NCBI GenBank assembly: GCA_027487385.1
Contig: JAIYDS010000242.1
Coordinates: 1 to 53,802, forward strand
Reading direction: 5' to 3'
Source: Acetobacteraceae bacterium
GTDB lineage: Bacteria; Pseudomonadota; Alphaproteobacteria; Acetobacterales; Acetobacteraceae
DNA length: 53,802 bases
Shown: positions 25,666 through 34,154 of the stretch, piece after piece
How the letters are laid out: the number at the start of each line of letters is the position of its first letter
Numbering within the stretch: the first letter of the stretch is position 1
Translations under genes and position numbers: made by a program
The notes under the pieces: generated by a model
Databases searched by the model: none
What the model was told of the DNA's origin: nothing
The model's input: only the letters and a program-made list of their open reading frames with translations

Positions 25666-28600
25666 ATGCTGAACGCTGCAAATGTCTCGTTTTCCGGCCA
25701 GTGGGGGACCGGATTGATTGCCCGGATGGTCGTCTCCAACGACAGCATCGGGATCAATAATTGGACAGTCGCCTTCGAGGTGCCGTTCCAGATCGCCAAT
25801 ATCTGGGATGCGACCATCCTCAGCCAGACCAGCCTGGGCGGCGGCGTCACGCGCTACGTCGTCGGCCCGGCCGATTGGAATGCCAGCCTGCCGCCCGGCG
25901 GCACCGCCGCCTTCGTCTTCGAAGGCCGCGCCGAGGCGAATATCGTGGCACAGGTGAATGCCATCGGCTTCGGCACCGCCCTGCCCACGCCGCCCAGCGT
26001 GACCATCGCTGACGCCACCTTGGCCGAGGGCCAGGCCGGCACCACGGAACTGGTCTTCACCGTGACCCTCTCCGCACCCTCGACCGAGGCGATCACCATT
26101 CCCTGGTCCACCCGTGACGGCACGGCCCTGGCCGGCAGCGATTACCGCGCCGCCTCGGGCAGCGTGACCTTCGCGCCGGGCGAGACCCGCAAGACCATCG
26201 CCGTCACCCTGCTGGGCGATGCGCTGGTCGAGGGCGATGAGAGCTTCGAGCTGGTGCTGGGCACACCGAGCGGCGCCACCCTGGCCGATGGCACGGCGCG
26301 CGGCACCATCCTCAATGATGACGTGCTGCCCAGCCTCTCCATTGCCGATGCGCAACTGGCCGAGGGGAATGCCGGCACCCGGGAGATGGTCTTCACCGTC
26401 ACCCTCTCGCAGCCCGCGGCGGGCCCCGTCACGGTGGCCTTTGCCACGCGCGACGGCACGGCGCTGGCTGGCAGCGACTACAACGCAGCGACCGGCACGT
26501 TGAGCTTCGCCGCCGGCGAGACCAGCAAGACCATCGCCGTCACCCTGCGCGGCGACACGGCCGATGAGATCGACGAGAGCTTCGAGCTGGCGTTGAGCGG
26601 CCTGACCGGCGCCAGCTTCGCCCGCACCAGCGCGCTCGGCACCATCCAGAACGATGACGCGCCGCCCGTGCTCCGCGTCTCCAACGCCGAGGTGATCGAA
26701 GGCGCCTCGGGCACGCGCAACATGGTCTTCACGCTCAGCCTGGACAAGGCGATCGGCCAGAGCGTGACGGCCCGCTTCGCCACCGCCGATGGCACGGCCA
26801 CCGCCGGCAGCGACTATACCGCGCGCAGCGGCAGCGTGACCTTCGCGGCGGGCGAGACCAGCAAGACCATCGCCGTCGCCGTCCGGGGCGACCGCGTGAT
26901 CGAGGCGGATGAGAGCTTCAACCTGCTGCTGAGCAACGTCACCCGCGCCACCCTGGCGCCCGGCGGCGGCGTCGGCACCATCCGCAATGATGACCTGGCG
27001 CCGCCGGTGCTCAGCATCGCCGATGCGGCCCTGGCCGAGGGCGATGCGGGCACGGCGCAGATGCTCTTCACCGTCTCGCTCTCCCGCGCGGCGACCTCGG
27101 CCGTCTCGGTGAACTTCGCCACGCAGAATGGCACGGCGCTGGCCGGCAGCGACTTCACCGCCGCGCGCGGCACGCTGAACTTCGCCGCCGGCGAAACCAG
27201 CAAGACCATCGCCGTCGCCATCCGGGGTGACCGCGCGATCGAGGCGGATGAGAGCTTCGGCCTCGTGCTCTCCCGCGCCACCGGCGCCACGCTCGGCGAT
27301 GGCAGCGCCATCGGCACCATCCTGAATGATGACGCGCCGCCCGCGCTCTCCATCAGCGACGCCCAGGTGACGGAGGGCGATGCGGGCACGAAGCAGATGC
27401 TCTTCACCGTCAGCCTCTCCCGCGCCGCGACCGGCGTGGTCACCGTGACGCATGCGACGCAGGCCGGCACCGCCACCGCCGGCAGCGATTTCCTGGCCGG
27501 CTCCGGCACGCTCAGCTTCGCCGCGGGCGAGACCAGCAAGACCATCGCCGTGACCATCACGGGCGATATGGCGGTGGAGGCGGATGAAACCCTCACCCTG
27601 CAACTGGGCTCGGCGAGCGGCGCGACCATCGCGGATGGCACCGGAACCGGCACCATCCTGAACGATGATGTGCTGCCCAGCCTCAGCATCGCCGATGCCC
27701 AGGTGACGGAGGGCGCTTCGGGCACGAAGCAGATGCTCTTCACCGTCACCCTCTCGCGCGCCGCGGCCAGCGCGGTGAGCGTCGCCTATGCGACCGAGGC
27801 AGGCACGGCGCAGGCCGGCACGGATTTCACCGCCACCTCCGGCACGCTGAGCTTCGCCGCCGGTGAGATCAGCAAGACCATCGCCGTGACGATCCTGGGC
27901 GATACGGCCGTGGAGGCGGATGAGCGCTTCAGCCTGGTGCTCTCCAGCCCCAACGGCGCGACCATCCTGGACGGCACGGGGCAGGGCGTCATCACCAATG
28001 ACGACACGGCGCCCGCCCCATCGGGCGACACCGCCAGCTTCCGCGTGACGCAAAGCTGGAATGGCGGCTTCCTGGCCGAGATGACGGTGCTGAACGACGC
28101 CACCCCGCTGCAGGGCTGGACGCTCACCTTCGACGCACCCTTCCAGATCCGGGGTGTCTGGAATGCCGAGCTGGTGAGCCAGGTGGGCCAGACCTATGTG
28201 ATCCGCAACGCACCCTGGAATGGTGATCTCGGCCCGCTCGGCAGCACGAGCTTCGGCCTTGATGTGGCCGGCGCGGGCACGCCGCAGAACATCAGCGTGA
28301 ATGGCGGAGCGCCCGTGCCGGGCCTCTCCGTCAGCGATGCCAGCCTGACGGAGGGCGATGCCGGCAGCGCGCTGATGAACTTCACCATCCGCCTGACCAA
28401 CGCCGCCACCACGCCGGTGACGGTGGATTACGCAACGGCCGATGGCGGGGCGCTGGCGGGGCTGGATTACCAGGCGGCCTCGGGCAGCATCACCTTCGCG
28501 CCGGGCGAGCTGAGCAAGACCCTCTCCGTCGCCGTGCTGGGCGATACGCTGCGCGAGGGGACGGAAAGCTTCAGCCTGAACCTCACCGCGCCCGCCGGCG

Positions 28601-29733
28601 TGCGGCTGCTGGATGGCCAGGGGCTGGGCAGCATCCGCGACAATGACGCGCCGCCCGCGGATTTGCCGGCGGAGGGCTACTACTCCACCAGCGGCAACCA
28701 GATCATTGACGCGAATGGCGATCCGGTGCGGCTGAAATCCGTGAACTGGTTCGGCATGGAAGGCTATCTGGGCGTGCCGGACGGGCTCTACACCCGCAAC
28801 TGGCAGGACATGATGGAGCAGATGAAGGAGCTGGGCTTCGACAGCATCCGCCTGCCCTTCAGCCTGGAAAACATCCGCCCCGGCGCCATGCCGAACAACA
28901 TCGTCTATTCCATCAACCCGGATCTGCGCGGCCTCACCAATCTGGAGGTGATGGACAAGGTGGTGGATTACGCCGGGCAGCTGGGCATGAAGATCATCCT
29001 GGATTGCCATCGCAGCTCCAACGGCGCCGGGCCGAACGAGAACGGCCTTTGGTACGACTCCAATTTCAGCGAGGCCGACTGGATCAACGCCTGGACCAGC
29101 CTGGCGCAGCGCTATGACGGCAATTCCACCGTGATCGGGATGGATCTGCAGAACGAGCCGCATGCGGCGAGCTGGGCCGACTGGTCCGCGGCGGCCGAGC
29201 GCGCGGGCAATGCCATCCATGCGGTGAACCCGGACCTGCTGATCATCGTGGAGGGCGTCAGCCAATACCAGGGCGACTACTACTGGTGGGGCGGGCAACT
29301 GGCCGGGGTGCGGGATGATCCCGTGGTGCTGAACCAGGCGAACAAGCTGGTCTATTCACCGCATGACTATCCGAATTCGGTCTGGCCGCAGCAATGGTTC
29401 CAGGTGAACGAATACCCGGAGAACCTGCCCAATGTCTTCCGCGAGGCCTGGGGCTTCATCTTCGAGGAAGGCATCGCGCCCATCTATCTCGGCGAATTCG
29501 GCAGCGAGCTGATCCAACCCAAGGACATCGCCTGGATGGAGAAGATCGTTCAATACATCAATGGCGACTTCAACACCGATGGCGTGGTGGACATCCCCGA
29601 GACGCAGGAGGGGATGAGCTTCGCCTATTGGTCGTGGAACCCGAACTCCTCCTTCACCGGCGGCATCCTGATGGATGATTGGGCGACGCCGCATGCGCAT
29701 AAGCTGGCGGCGATCGAGCCGCTGTTCGGGTAA
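25666..29733 (+). CDS. Multidomain glycoside hydrolase family 5 protein with CBM2-like and Calx-beta domains
   Basis: The 1355-aa protein contains, in order: a CBM2-like domain (about 1-105); six Calx-beta domains starting near 108, 220, 332, 445, 557 and 669; a second CBM2-like domain (about 787-875, SWNGGFLAEMTVLND ... LQGWTLTFDAPFQI); a seventh Calx-beta near 883; and a GH5 catalytic domain (about 1002-1354). The GH5 acid/base is Glu1164 in LQNEPHA and the nucleophile Glu1277 in YLGEFGSE. It probably hydrolyses cellulose or another beta-glucan. No signal peptide is visible. ATG 25666 follows a G8 run by 7 nt; an in-frame GTG lies at 25642. A GDFNTDGVVD calcium-loop-like stretch lies in the catalytic domain. 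Confidence 0.92.
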   Translation: MLNAANVSFSGQWGTGLIARMVVSNDSIGINNWTVAFEVPFQIANIWDATILSQTSLGGGVTRYVVGPADWNASLPPGGTAAFVFEGRAEANIVAQVNAIGFGTALPTPPSVTIADATLAEGQAGTTELVFTVTLSAPSTEAITIPWSTRDGTALAGSDYRAASGSVTFAPGETRKTIAVTLLGDALVEGDESFELVLGTPSGATLADGTARGTILNDDVLPSLSIADAQLAEGNAGTREMVFTVTLSQPAAGPVTVAFATRDGTALAGSDYNAATGTLSFAAGETSKTIAVTLRGDTADEIDESFELALSGLTGASFARTSALGTIQNDDAPPVLRVSNAEVIEGASGTRNMVFTLSLDKAIGQSVTARFATADGTATAGSDYTARSGSVTFAAGETSKTIAVAVRGDRVIEADESFNLLLSNVTRATLAPGGGVGTIRNDDLAPPVLSIADAALAEGDAGTAQMLFTVSLSRAATSAVSVNFATQNGTALAGSDFTAARGTLNFAAGETSKTIAVAIRGDRAIEADESFGLVLSRATGATLGDGSAIGTILNDDAPPALSISDAQVTEGDAGTKQMLFTVSLSRAATGVVTVTHATQAGTATAGSDFLAGSGTLSFAAGETSKTIAVTITGDMAVEADETLTLQLGSASGATIADGTGTGTILNDDVLPSLSIADAQVTEGASGTKQMLFTVTLSRAAASAVSVAYATEAGTAQAGTDFTATSGTLSFAAGEISKTIAVTILGDTAVEADERFSLVLSSPNGATILDGTGQGVITNDDTAPAPSGDTASFRVTQSWNGGFLAEMTVLNDATPLQGWTLTFDAPFQIRGVWNAELVSQVGQTYVIRNAPWNGDLGPLGSTSFGLDVAGAGTPQNISVNGGAPVPGLSVSDASLTEGDAGSALMNFTIRLTNAATTPVTVDYATADGGALAGLDYQAASGSITFAPGELSKTLSVAVLGDTLREGTESFSLNLTAPAGVRLLDGQGLGSIRDNDAPPADLPAEGYYSTSGNQIIDANGDPVRLKSVNWFGMEGYLGVPDGLYTRNWQDMMEQMKELGFDSIRLPFSLENIRPGAMPNNIVYSINPDLRGLTNLEVMDKVVDYAGQLGMKIILDCHRSSNGAGPNENGLWYDSNFSEADWINAWTSLAQRYDGNSTVIGMDLQNEPHAASWADWSAAAERAGNAIHAVNPDLLIIVEGVSQYQGDYYWWGGQLAGVRDDPVVLNQANKLVYSPHDYPNSVWPQQWFQVNEYPENLPNVFREAWGFIFEEGIAPIYLGEFGSELIQPKDIAWMEKIVQYINGDFNTDGVVDIPETQEGMSFAYWSWNPNSSFTGGILMDDWATPHAHKLAAIEPLFG
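25991..28020 (+). repeat. Six tandem ~336-bp Calx-beta coding repeats
   Basis: Units begin near 25991, 26326, 26662, 27001, 27337 and 27673, with spacings of 335-339 bp. Each encodes an EG..GT....F.V.LS start, a GSD centre, an ETSKTIAV-type strand and an NDD end. DNA identity is high in blocks such as GGCGAGACCAGCAAGACCAT, giving room for unit gain or loss by recombination. A seventh, separate unit starts near 28315. Confidence 0.9.
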
Positions 29734-29735
29734 GG

Positions 29736-29784
29736 AAAAAAGGTGGCCTCCGGCGGCCGGGGCCGGGAGGCCCCGGACCCCGGG
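29736..29784 (-). terminator. Terminator of the rib-nusB-thiL-MFS operon, built from a half repeat element
   Basis: On the - strand the sequence gives GGCCTCC (29772-29766) pairing with GGAGGCC (29751-29745), with an inner GC-rich loop, then ACC and six T's (29741-29736). A second small stem CCCGG/CCGGG lies at 29772-29784. The core matches one arm of the addB/addA inverted repeat (GGCCTCCGGCGGC, GGGGCC, GACCCC). It lies between two convergent genes. Confidence 0.65.
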
Positions 29785-29787
29785 ACT

Positions 29788-30981
29788 TCAGCGTGCGACT
29801 GCTGCCGTTACGCCGCGGGATTTTTGCCAGGCCAGGAGGGCCAGCGCCGCCAACAGCGGCGGGATGAGCGTCAGGTTCAGGAGGCTCCAGCCGAAGCGGG
29901 CATGCACATAGCCGGAGAGGAAGGCGGTGCAGGCAACGGTACCGAAGACGATGAAATCATTCGCTGCCTGGGCGCGCACCCGCTCATGCGGCGCATAGGC
30001 GGTGGCGAGCAGCGAGGTCGCCCCCACGAACATGAAGTTCCAGCCGACGCCGAGGATCGCAAGGCCAATGGCGAAATGCCAGAAGGTCTCGCCCATCAGC
30101 GCCACGACGACGGAGGCGGCGGTGAGGCCGGCGCCCGCCACGATGATGGGCCGCACGCCATAGCGCGTGATGAGATGCCCGGTGACGAAGCCCGGCGCGT
30201 ACATCGCGATGGCATGCGCCTGGATCACCGTGGCCGAGGCGCCGACCGAGAAGCCGCAGAACAGCATCTCCAAGGGTGTGGCCGTCATCGCCAGGTTCAT
30301 CGTGCCATAGGCCACCATCCCGGCCACCACGGCGGTGACGAAGGCCGGCCGGCGCATGATCTCGCCCACCGGGGTGGTGACGGCCGCGCGGGGCGGCGGC
30401 GGCGGCAAGGTGAGGCCGGTGAGCAGGGTGATGCAGACCACCGGCAGCAGCGCCAGGATCAGATAGGTGCCCAGGAACATGTAGGGCATGAAGACATCAT
30501 AGCTGTGCTTGACCAATTCCGGCCCGAAGGTCGCTGCCAGGACGGGCCCGGCCATGACGAGGGCGATGGCGCGCGGGCGATAGGCGGGGGTGGCGGCTTC
30601 GGCCGCGGCGAAGCGGTAATGCTGCGCGATGCCGAAGCCGGCGCCGGCCAGCACCGAGCCCAGGCAATAGATCAGGAAATCCTGCTGCCAGACACCGAGC
30701 GCGAAGGTGAGCGACCCCAGGAAGGAGATCACGGCGCCCAGCATGAAACCGGCGCGCCTTCCATAGCGGCCGAATATGATGGAGGCGGGGATGGAAGCCG
30801 CCATCACCGCCGTCATCTGCACCGCCATGGGCAGGGTGGCGAGCGCCGGGTCGGCCGAAAGGCTGTGGCCGATGATGGCGCCCATCGCCGCCTGGCCCAC
30901 CATCGTCGCGTTCATCAGGGCCTGACAGAAAAACAGCCGCCAGATGGTGGCCTTCATGGCCCGGTCATCGGTTTCCGTCAC
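29788..30981 (-). CDS. MFS transporter
   Basis: This 397-aa protein has twelve likely transmembrane segments; the loop 2-3 motif reads IIFGRYGRRAGFMLGA, a clear MFS signature. GTG 30981 is the preferred start: it overlaps the thiL stop as GTGA and has GGAG 6 nt upstream. An in-frame GTG at 30993 would overlap thiL by 16 bp. It is the last gene of the riboflavin/thiamin-related operon, so a role in export or uptake of a vitamin or related metabolite is possible, but the sequence does not show the substrate. Confidence 0.88.
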   Translation of the reverse strand: MTETDDRAMKATIWRLFFCQALMNATMVGQAAMGAIIGHSLSADPALATLPMAVQMTAVMAASIPASIIFGRYGRRAGFMLGAVISFLGSLTFALGVWQQDFLIYCLGSVLAGAGFGIAQHYRFAAAEAATPAYRPRAIALVMAGPVLAATFGPELVKHSYDVFMPYMFLGTYLILALLPVVCITLLTGLTLPPPPPRAAVTTPVGEIMRRPAFVTAVVAGMVAYGTMNLAMTATPLEMLFCGFSVGASATVIQAHAIAMYAPGFVTGHLITRYGVRPIIVAGAGLTAASVVVALMGETFWHFAIGLAILGVGWNFMFVGATSLLATAYAPHERVRAQAANDFIVFGTVACTAFLSGYVHARFGWSLLNLTLIPPLLAALALLAWQKSRGVTAAVAR

Positions 30982-31922
30982 AGATGGCTCCACCCCAGCT
31001 TCGCGGGCGTGATGTCCGCGCCCATTTGATCGGTCAAATTCACACGCGCTGGGCCCTGGGTGAAGCGACCGATGCGCGTGACAGGCGTGCGCGCGGCGAG
31101 GCCCGCTTCCAGAACCGCCTGTCGATCCTCCGGCGCGGCGGCGAAGAGCAGTTCATAATCATCGCCGCCCGTCACCAGCGCCGTGACGGGCGCCGTGGCG
31201 TCGGAGACGGGGACCAGCGCGGCCTCCACCACCGCGGCGCAATCCCCGGCGCGGCAGAGATGGGAGGCGTCCTGCAAAAGCCCGTCCGAGACATCCATCG
31301 CCGCCCGCGCCAGGCCACGCAGCGCGAGGCCGAGGGCCAGGCGCGGCTCCGGAAGGCGGTAGCGGCGGGCCAGGGCGCCGTCGGGGTCCGGGATCTCGCC
31401 GCGCGCGGCGCGCAGGCCGAGCCAGCCATCGCCGATGCGGCCGCTGACCCAGAGGTCATCGCCCGGCCGGGCGCCGGCGCGGGTCAGGGCCGCGCCGGGC
31501 GGCACCTGGCCCAGGATGGTGAGGGAGAGGGTGAGCTGCCCCGGGGTGGAGACGGTGTCGCCCCCCAGCACGCGAAGGCCGAATTCCGCCTGGTCCTCCG
31601 CGAGGCCGGCGACGAAGCCGGCGAGCCAGGAATCATCGGTCTCGGGCGTCAGGGCGATGGTCATGAGGTAGCCGAGTGGCGTGGCGCCCATGGCCGCGAG
31701 GTCGCTAAGGTTCACGCGCAGCAGCTTGCGCCCGATGGTCTCTGGCGGATCGTCGGGCAGGAAATGCACGCCGGCCACCATCGCATCGGCCGCGAGGACG
31801 AGCTGCGCGCCGGGCGGTGGCGTGAGCAGCGCCGCATCATCCAGCAGATCGAGCCCTTCAGGCCCCGCAAGCGGCCGAAAATGCCGCGCGATCATGGAGA
31901 ATTCCGGTGCGCTCACTTGCAT
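30978..31922 (-). CDS. thiL: Thiamine-monophosphate kinase
   Basis: ThiL (314 aa) phosphorylates thiamine monophosphate to the active cofactor thiamine diphosphate. The PurM-like fold shows DDAALL, LVLAADAMVAGVHF (metal-binding Asp), KLLRVNLSDLAAMGATPLGY, RVLGGDTVS and MDVSDGLLQD. Placement after nusB is usual in proteobacteria. The ATG at 31922 has no ribosome site; a palindromic element occupies the 84-bp gap to nusB and ends about 12 bp from the start codon. Its stop overlaps the MFS start. Confidence 0.96.
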   Translation of the reverse strand: MQVSAPEFSMIARHFRPLAGPEGLDLLDDAALLTPPPGAQLVLAADAMVAGVHFLPDDPPETIGRKLLRVNLSDLAAMGATPLGYLMTIALTPETDDSWLAGFVAGLAEDQAEFGLRVLGGDTVSTPGQLTLSLTILGQVPPGAALTRAGARPGDDLWVSGRIGDGWLGLRAARGEIPDPDGALARRYRLPEPRLALGLALRGLARAAMDVSDGLLQDASHLCRAGDCAAVVEAALVPVSDATAPVTALVTGGDDYELLFAAAPEDRQAVLEAGLAARTPVTRIGRFTQGPARVNLTDQMGADITPAKLGWSHL

Positions 31923-31933
31923 GGTCCGGAGGT

Positions 31934-32005
31934 CCAGGAACCTGAGGTTCCTGGCGGGGTTGGCCGCGAAGCGGAGACAACCCGGGAGGGCAGCGCCCTC
32001 CCGGG
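31934..32005. repeat. Pair of perfect hairpins between nusB and thiL
   Basis: CCAGGAACC (31934-31942) and GGTTCCTGG (31946-31954) form a 9-bp stem with a TGA loop. CCCGGGAGGGC (31981-31991) and GCCCTCCCGGG (31995-32005) form an 11-bp stem with an AGC loop. The second stem begins one base after the nusB stop codon. Both lie in a 84-bp gap inside an operon and neither is followed by a T-run on the - strand. They look like an extragenic palindromic element, not a terminator. Confidence 0.85.
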
Positions 32006-32006
32006 G

Positions 32007-32504
32007 TCAGAATTCCTCAGCCCGAAGCGCCCGCGCCAGCGCATCCAGCACCCCGTTGCAGAAGCGTGGCTCTTCGCCCCCGAAGAAGCCATGCGCCACA
32101 TCCATGTATTCCTTGATCACGACCTTCGCCGGCGGCCCGCCCATGTCCCGCAGCTCGCCCGCCGCGGCGCGCAGGATGGCGCGCAGCACGGGATCGAGCC
32201 GGTTCATCGCCCAGCCCGAGGCCAGGTGCGCGGCGATGAGCTGGTCGAGGTCGGCGGCGTGGGTCGCGGCCCCGCGCATGATGCGGGCGAAGAGTGCGAC
32301 ATCGGCTTCCTCGACGCGGCCATCCTCGAAGCCATCCTGGCCCGGCGCGCTGCCCAGGCGGTGCCGGACGAACTGGTCCAGCACGGTCTCGATGTTGTCG
32401 CCGGATTGCTCGGTCTGGAACAGCGCCTGCACGGCGGCGACGCGCGCGCCCGTGCGCGGGCGGCCCGGTGCTGGCTTGGGTGCGGGCTTGGGTGCGGGCT
32501 TCAA
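32007..32504 (-). CDS. nusB: Transcription antitermination factor NusB
   Basis: NusB (165 aa) binds boxA RNA with NusE (S10) and assembles rRNA antitermination complexes. The all-helical fold starts at GARVAAVQALFQTEQSG and includes LDPVLRAILRAAAGEL and VVIKEYMDVAHGFFGGEEP, then FCNGVLDALAR. The N-terminus is a Lys/Pro/Ala repeat (KPAPKPAPKPAPGRPR), which is not part of the usual fold. The start is TTG 32504, overlapping the ribH stop as TTGA; no other start precedes the conserved region well. Confidence 0.93.
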   Translation of the reverse strand: MKPAPKPAPKPAPGRPRTGARVAAVQALFQTEQSGDNIETVLDQFVRHRLGSAPGQDGFEDGRVEEADVALFARIMRGAATHAADLDQLIAAHLASGWAMNRLDPVLRAILRAAAGELRDMGGPPAKVVIKEYMDVAHGFFGGEEPRFCNGVLDALARALRAEEF

Positions 32505-33004
32505 GCCAGGCCCCAGCGGCGGCGCAGGGCCACCTGCATGAGGGCGGCCTGCGCGGCTTCGGCCCCCTTGTTGTGCCCATCCTGGCGCGAGCGTTCGATG
32601 GCCTGCTGGATGGTGTGGACGGTCAGCAGGCCGAAGCCGATGGCGGCGCCGGAATCGGTGGAGATGTTCATCACGCCCGAGCAGGCCTCGCGGCAGATAT
32701 GGTCGTAATGATCGGTCTCGCCGCGCACGACGCAGCCCAGCAGGACGAAGCCGTCCCAGCGGGGCTCCTCGTCATCGGCCCCGTCACTGGCATCGAGCGC
32801 CATGCGCAGCGCGGCGGGCAGTTCGAAGGCGCCGGCGACGTCCACGATTTCGAGAAGGCCGCCGGCCTCGGCCACCACGCGTTCCACGCCCTGGCGCATG
32901 CCGCCGACGATCTCGTCGTAATAGGGCGCCTGGATCAGCAGGATGCGCACGGGCGGGCCCGGGACCTGCACCGTGTCGCGCTTCGGGCCGTCAATGGTGC
33001 TCAT
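32501..33004 (-). CDS. ribH: 6,7-dimethyl-8-ribityllumazine synthase
   Basis: RibH (167 aa) condenses the RibB product with the pyrimidine from RibD to give the riboflavin precursor. Conserved segments are ILLIQAPYYDEIVGGM, VAGAFELPAALRMAL, VLLGCVVRGETDHYDHI (active-site His region) and FGLLTVHTIQQAIERS. A 10-residue acidic insert (ASDGADDEEPRW) separates two of these blocks. The ATG at 33004 has GGAGC upstream. It lies between ribB and nusB in the standard order. Confidence 0.96.
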   Translation of the reverse strand: MSTIDGPKRDTVQVPGPPVRILLIQAPYYDEIVGGMRQGVERVVAEAGGLLEIVDVAGAFELPAALRMALDASDGADDEEPRWDGFVLLGCVVRGETDHYDHICREACSGVMNISTDSGAAIGFGLLTVHTIQQAIERSRQDGHNKGAEAAQAALMQVALRRRWGLA

Positions 33005-33029
33005 GGAGCTGCTCCGCAGATGGGGGTGC

Positions 33030-34154
33030 TCATGCGCTCTCTCCCACGACCGGCCGCGTGGCGACGACGCGCAGCCCCCAGCCCTCCAGCCCCACCAGCG
33101 GGCGGGGATGGTTGGACAGGCGGATGAGGTCGGTCACGCCGAGATCGGCAAGGATCTGCGCGCCCACGCCATAGTCGCGCAGCTGCGGCGTCGCGTTGTT
33201 GTCGCGGTTGCGGCGGACATGGGTGCTGATGCCGTCGCGCCGGTAGTCGCGCAGGATGACGACGACGCCACGCCCCTCGGCCGCGATGGCCTCCATCGCG
33301 CCGTGCAATTCGCGCACGCCGCGGCCACCCACCATGTCGGTCATCAGGTTGGCCGCATGCATGCGGGTCAGCACGGGTTCGGGGCCGCTGATGTCGCCCT
33401 TGATCAGGGCCACATGCTCGCCGGATTCCAGCGCGGAATTATAGACCACCAGGCGCCAATCCCCACCCACGGCATGGGTGATCTCGCCCTCCTCGACGCG
33501 CTTGATCAGGCGCTCGGTGCGGCGGCGATGGCCGATCAGGTCGGCGATGGTGCCGAGCTTGAGGCCGTGCATCTGCGCAAAGGCAACGAGGTCCGGCAGG
33601 CGGGCCATGGTGCCGTCATCATTCATGATCTCGCAGATGACGCCGGCCGGGTTCAGCCCGGCCAGGCGCGCGAAATCCACCGCCGCCTCGGTGTGGCCGG
33701 CGCGGATCAGCGTGCCGCCCTCGCGCGCCACCAGCGGGAAGACATGGCCGGGCGTGACGATATGCTCGCGCCCCAGCTCGGGATTGATGGCCACCGCGAC
33801 GGTACGGGCGCGGTCCGCGGCCGAAATGCCGGTGGTGACGCCATCCCGCGCTTCGATGCTGACGGTGAAGGCCGTCTGATGTCGCGTGCCGTTGGACTGC
33901 GCCATGAGCGGCAGGCCCAGCTGCTCCACCCGCTGCCGCGTCATGGCCAGGCAGATCAGCCCGCGGGCGAAGCGGGCCATGAAATTGATGGCGTCAGGGG
34001 TCGCGAATTGGGCGGGGATGACGAGGTCCCCCTCATTCTCGCGGTCTTCGTCATCCACCAGGATGAACATCTTGCCGCGCCTCGCCTCTTCCAGAAGCTC
34101 CTCGGTGGGCGTGATGAATTCATGCCAATTGGTGGTGCTGGTCTTCACGCTCAC
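33030..34154 (-). CDS. ribB: 3,4-dihydroxy-2-butanone 4-phosphate synthase with degenerate cyclohydrolase II domain (RibBX-like)
   Basis: The 374-aa protein has an intact RibB domain (about 1-205): metal/substrate loop [11 protein letters not shown] at 34-44, TPGHVFPL and [17 protein letters not shown]. The C-terminal 170 residues resemble GTP cyclohydrolase II, but the stretch that should carry three zinc cysteines reads [15 protein letters not shown] with none. The second half is therefore probably not a working cyclohydrolase, as in proteins called RibBX. GTG 34154 overlaps the ribE stop and has GGAG 8 nt upstream. An active RibA must be encoded elsewhere. Confidence 0.93.
   Translation of the reverse strand: MSVKTSTTNWHEFITPTEELLEEARRGKMFILVDDEDRENEGDLVIPAQFATPDAINFMARFARGLICLAMTRQRVEQLGLPLMAQSNGTRHQTAFTVSIEARDGVTTGISAADRARTVAVAINPELGREHIVTPGHVFPLVAREGGTLIRAGHTEAAVDFARLAGLNPAGVICEIMNDDGTMARLPDLVAFAQMHGLKLGTIADLIGHRRRTERLIKRVEEGEITHAVGGDWRLVVYNSALESGEHVALIKGDISGPEPVLTRMHAANLMTDMVGGRGVRELHGAMEAIAAEGRGVVVILRDYRRDGISTHVRRNRDNNATPQLRDYGVGAQILADLGVTDLIRLSNHPRPLVGLEGWGLRVVATRPVVGESA

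Noticed and set aside
25660-29298. 1212-codon ORF on the - strand opposite the GH5 gene
   Set aside because: It is a composition shadow: the product is Arg/Gly/Ala/His-rich with no motif, while the + strand frame encodes clear domains.
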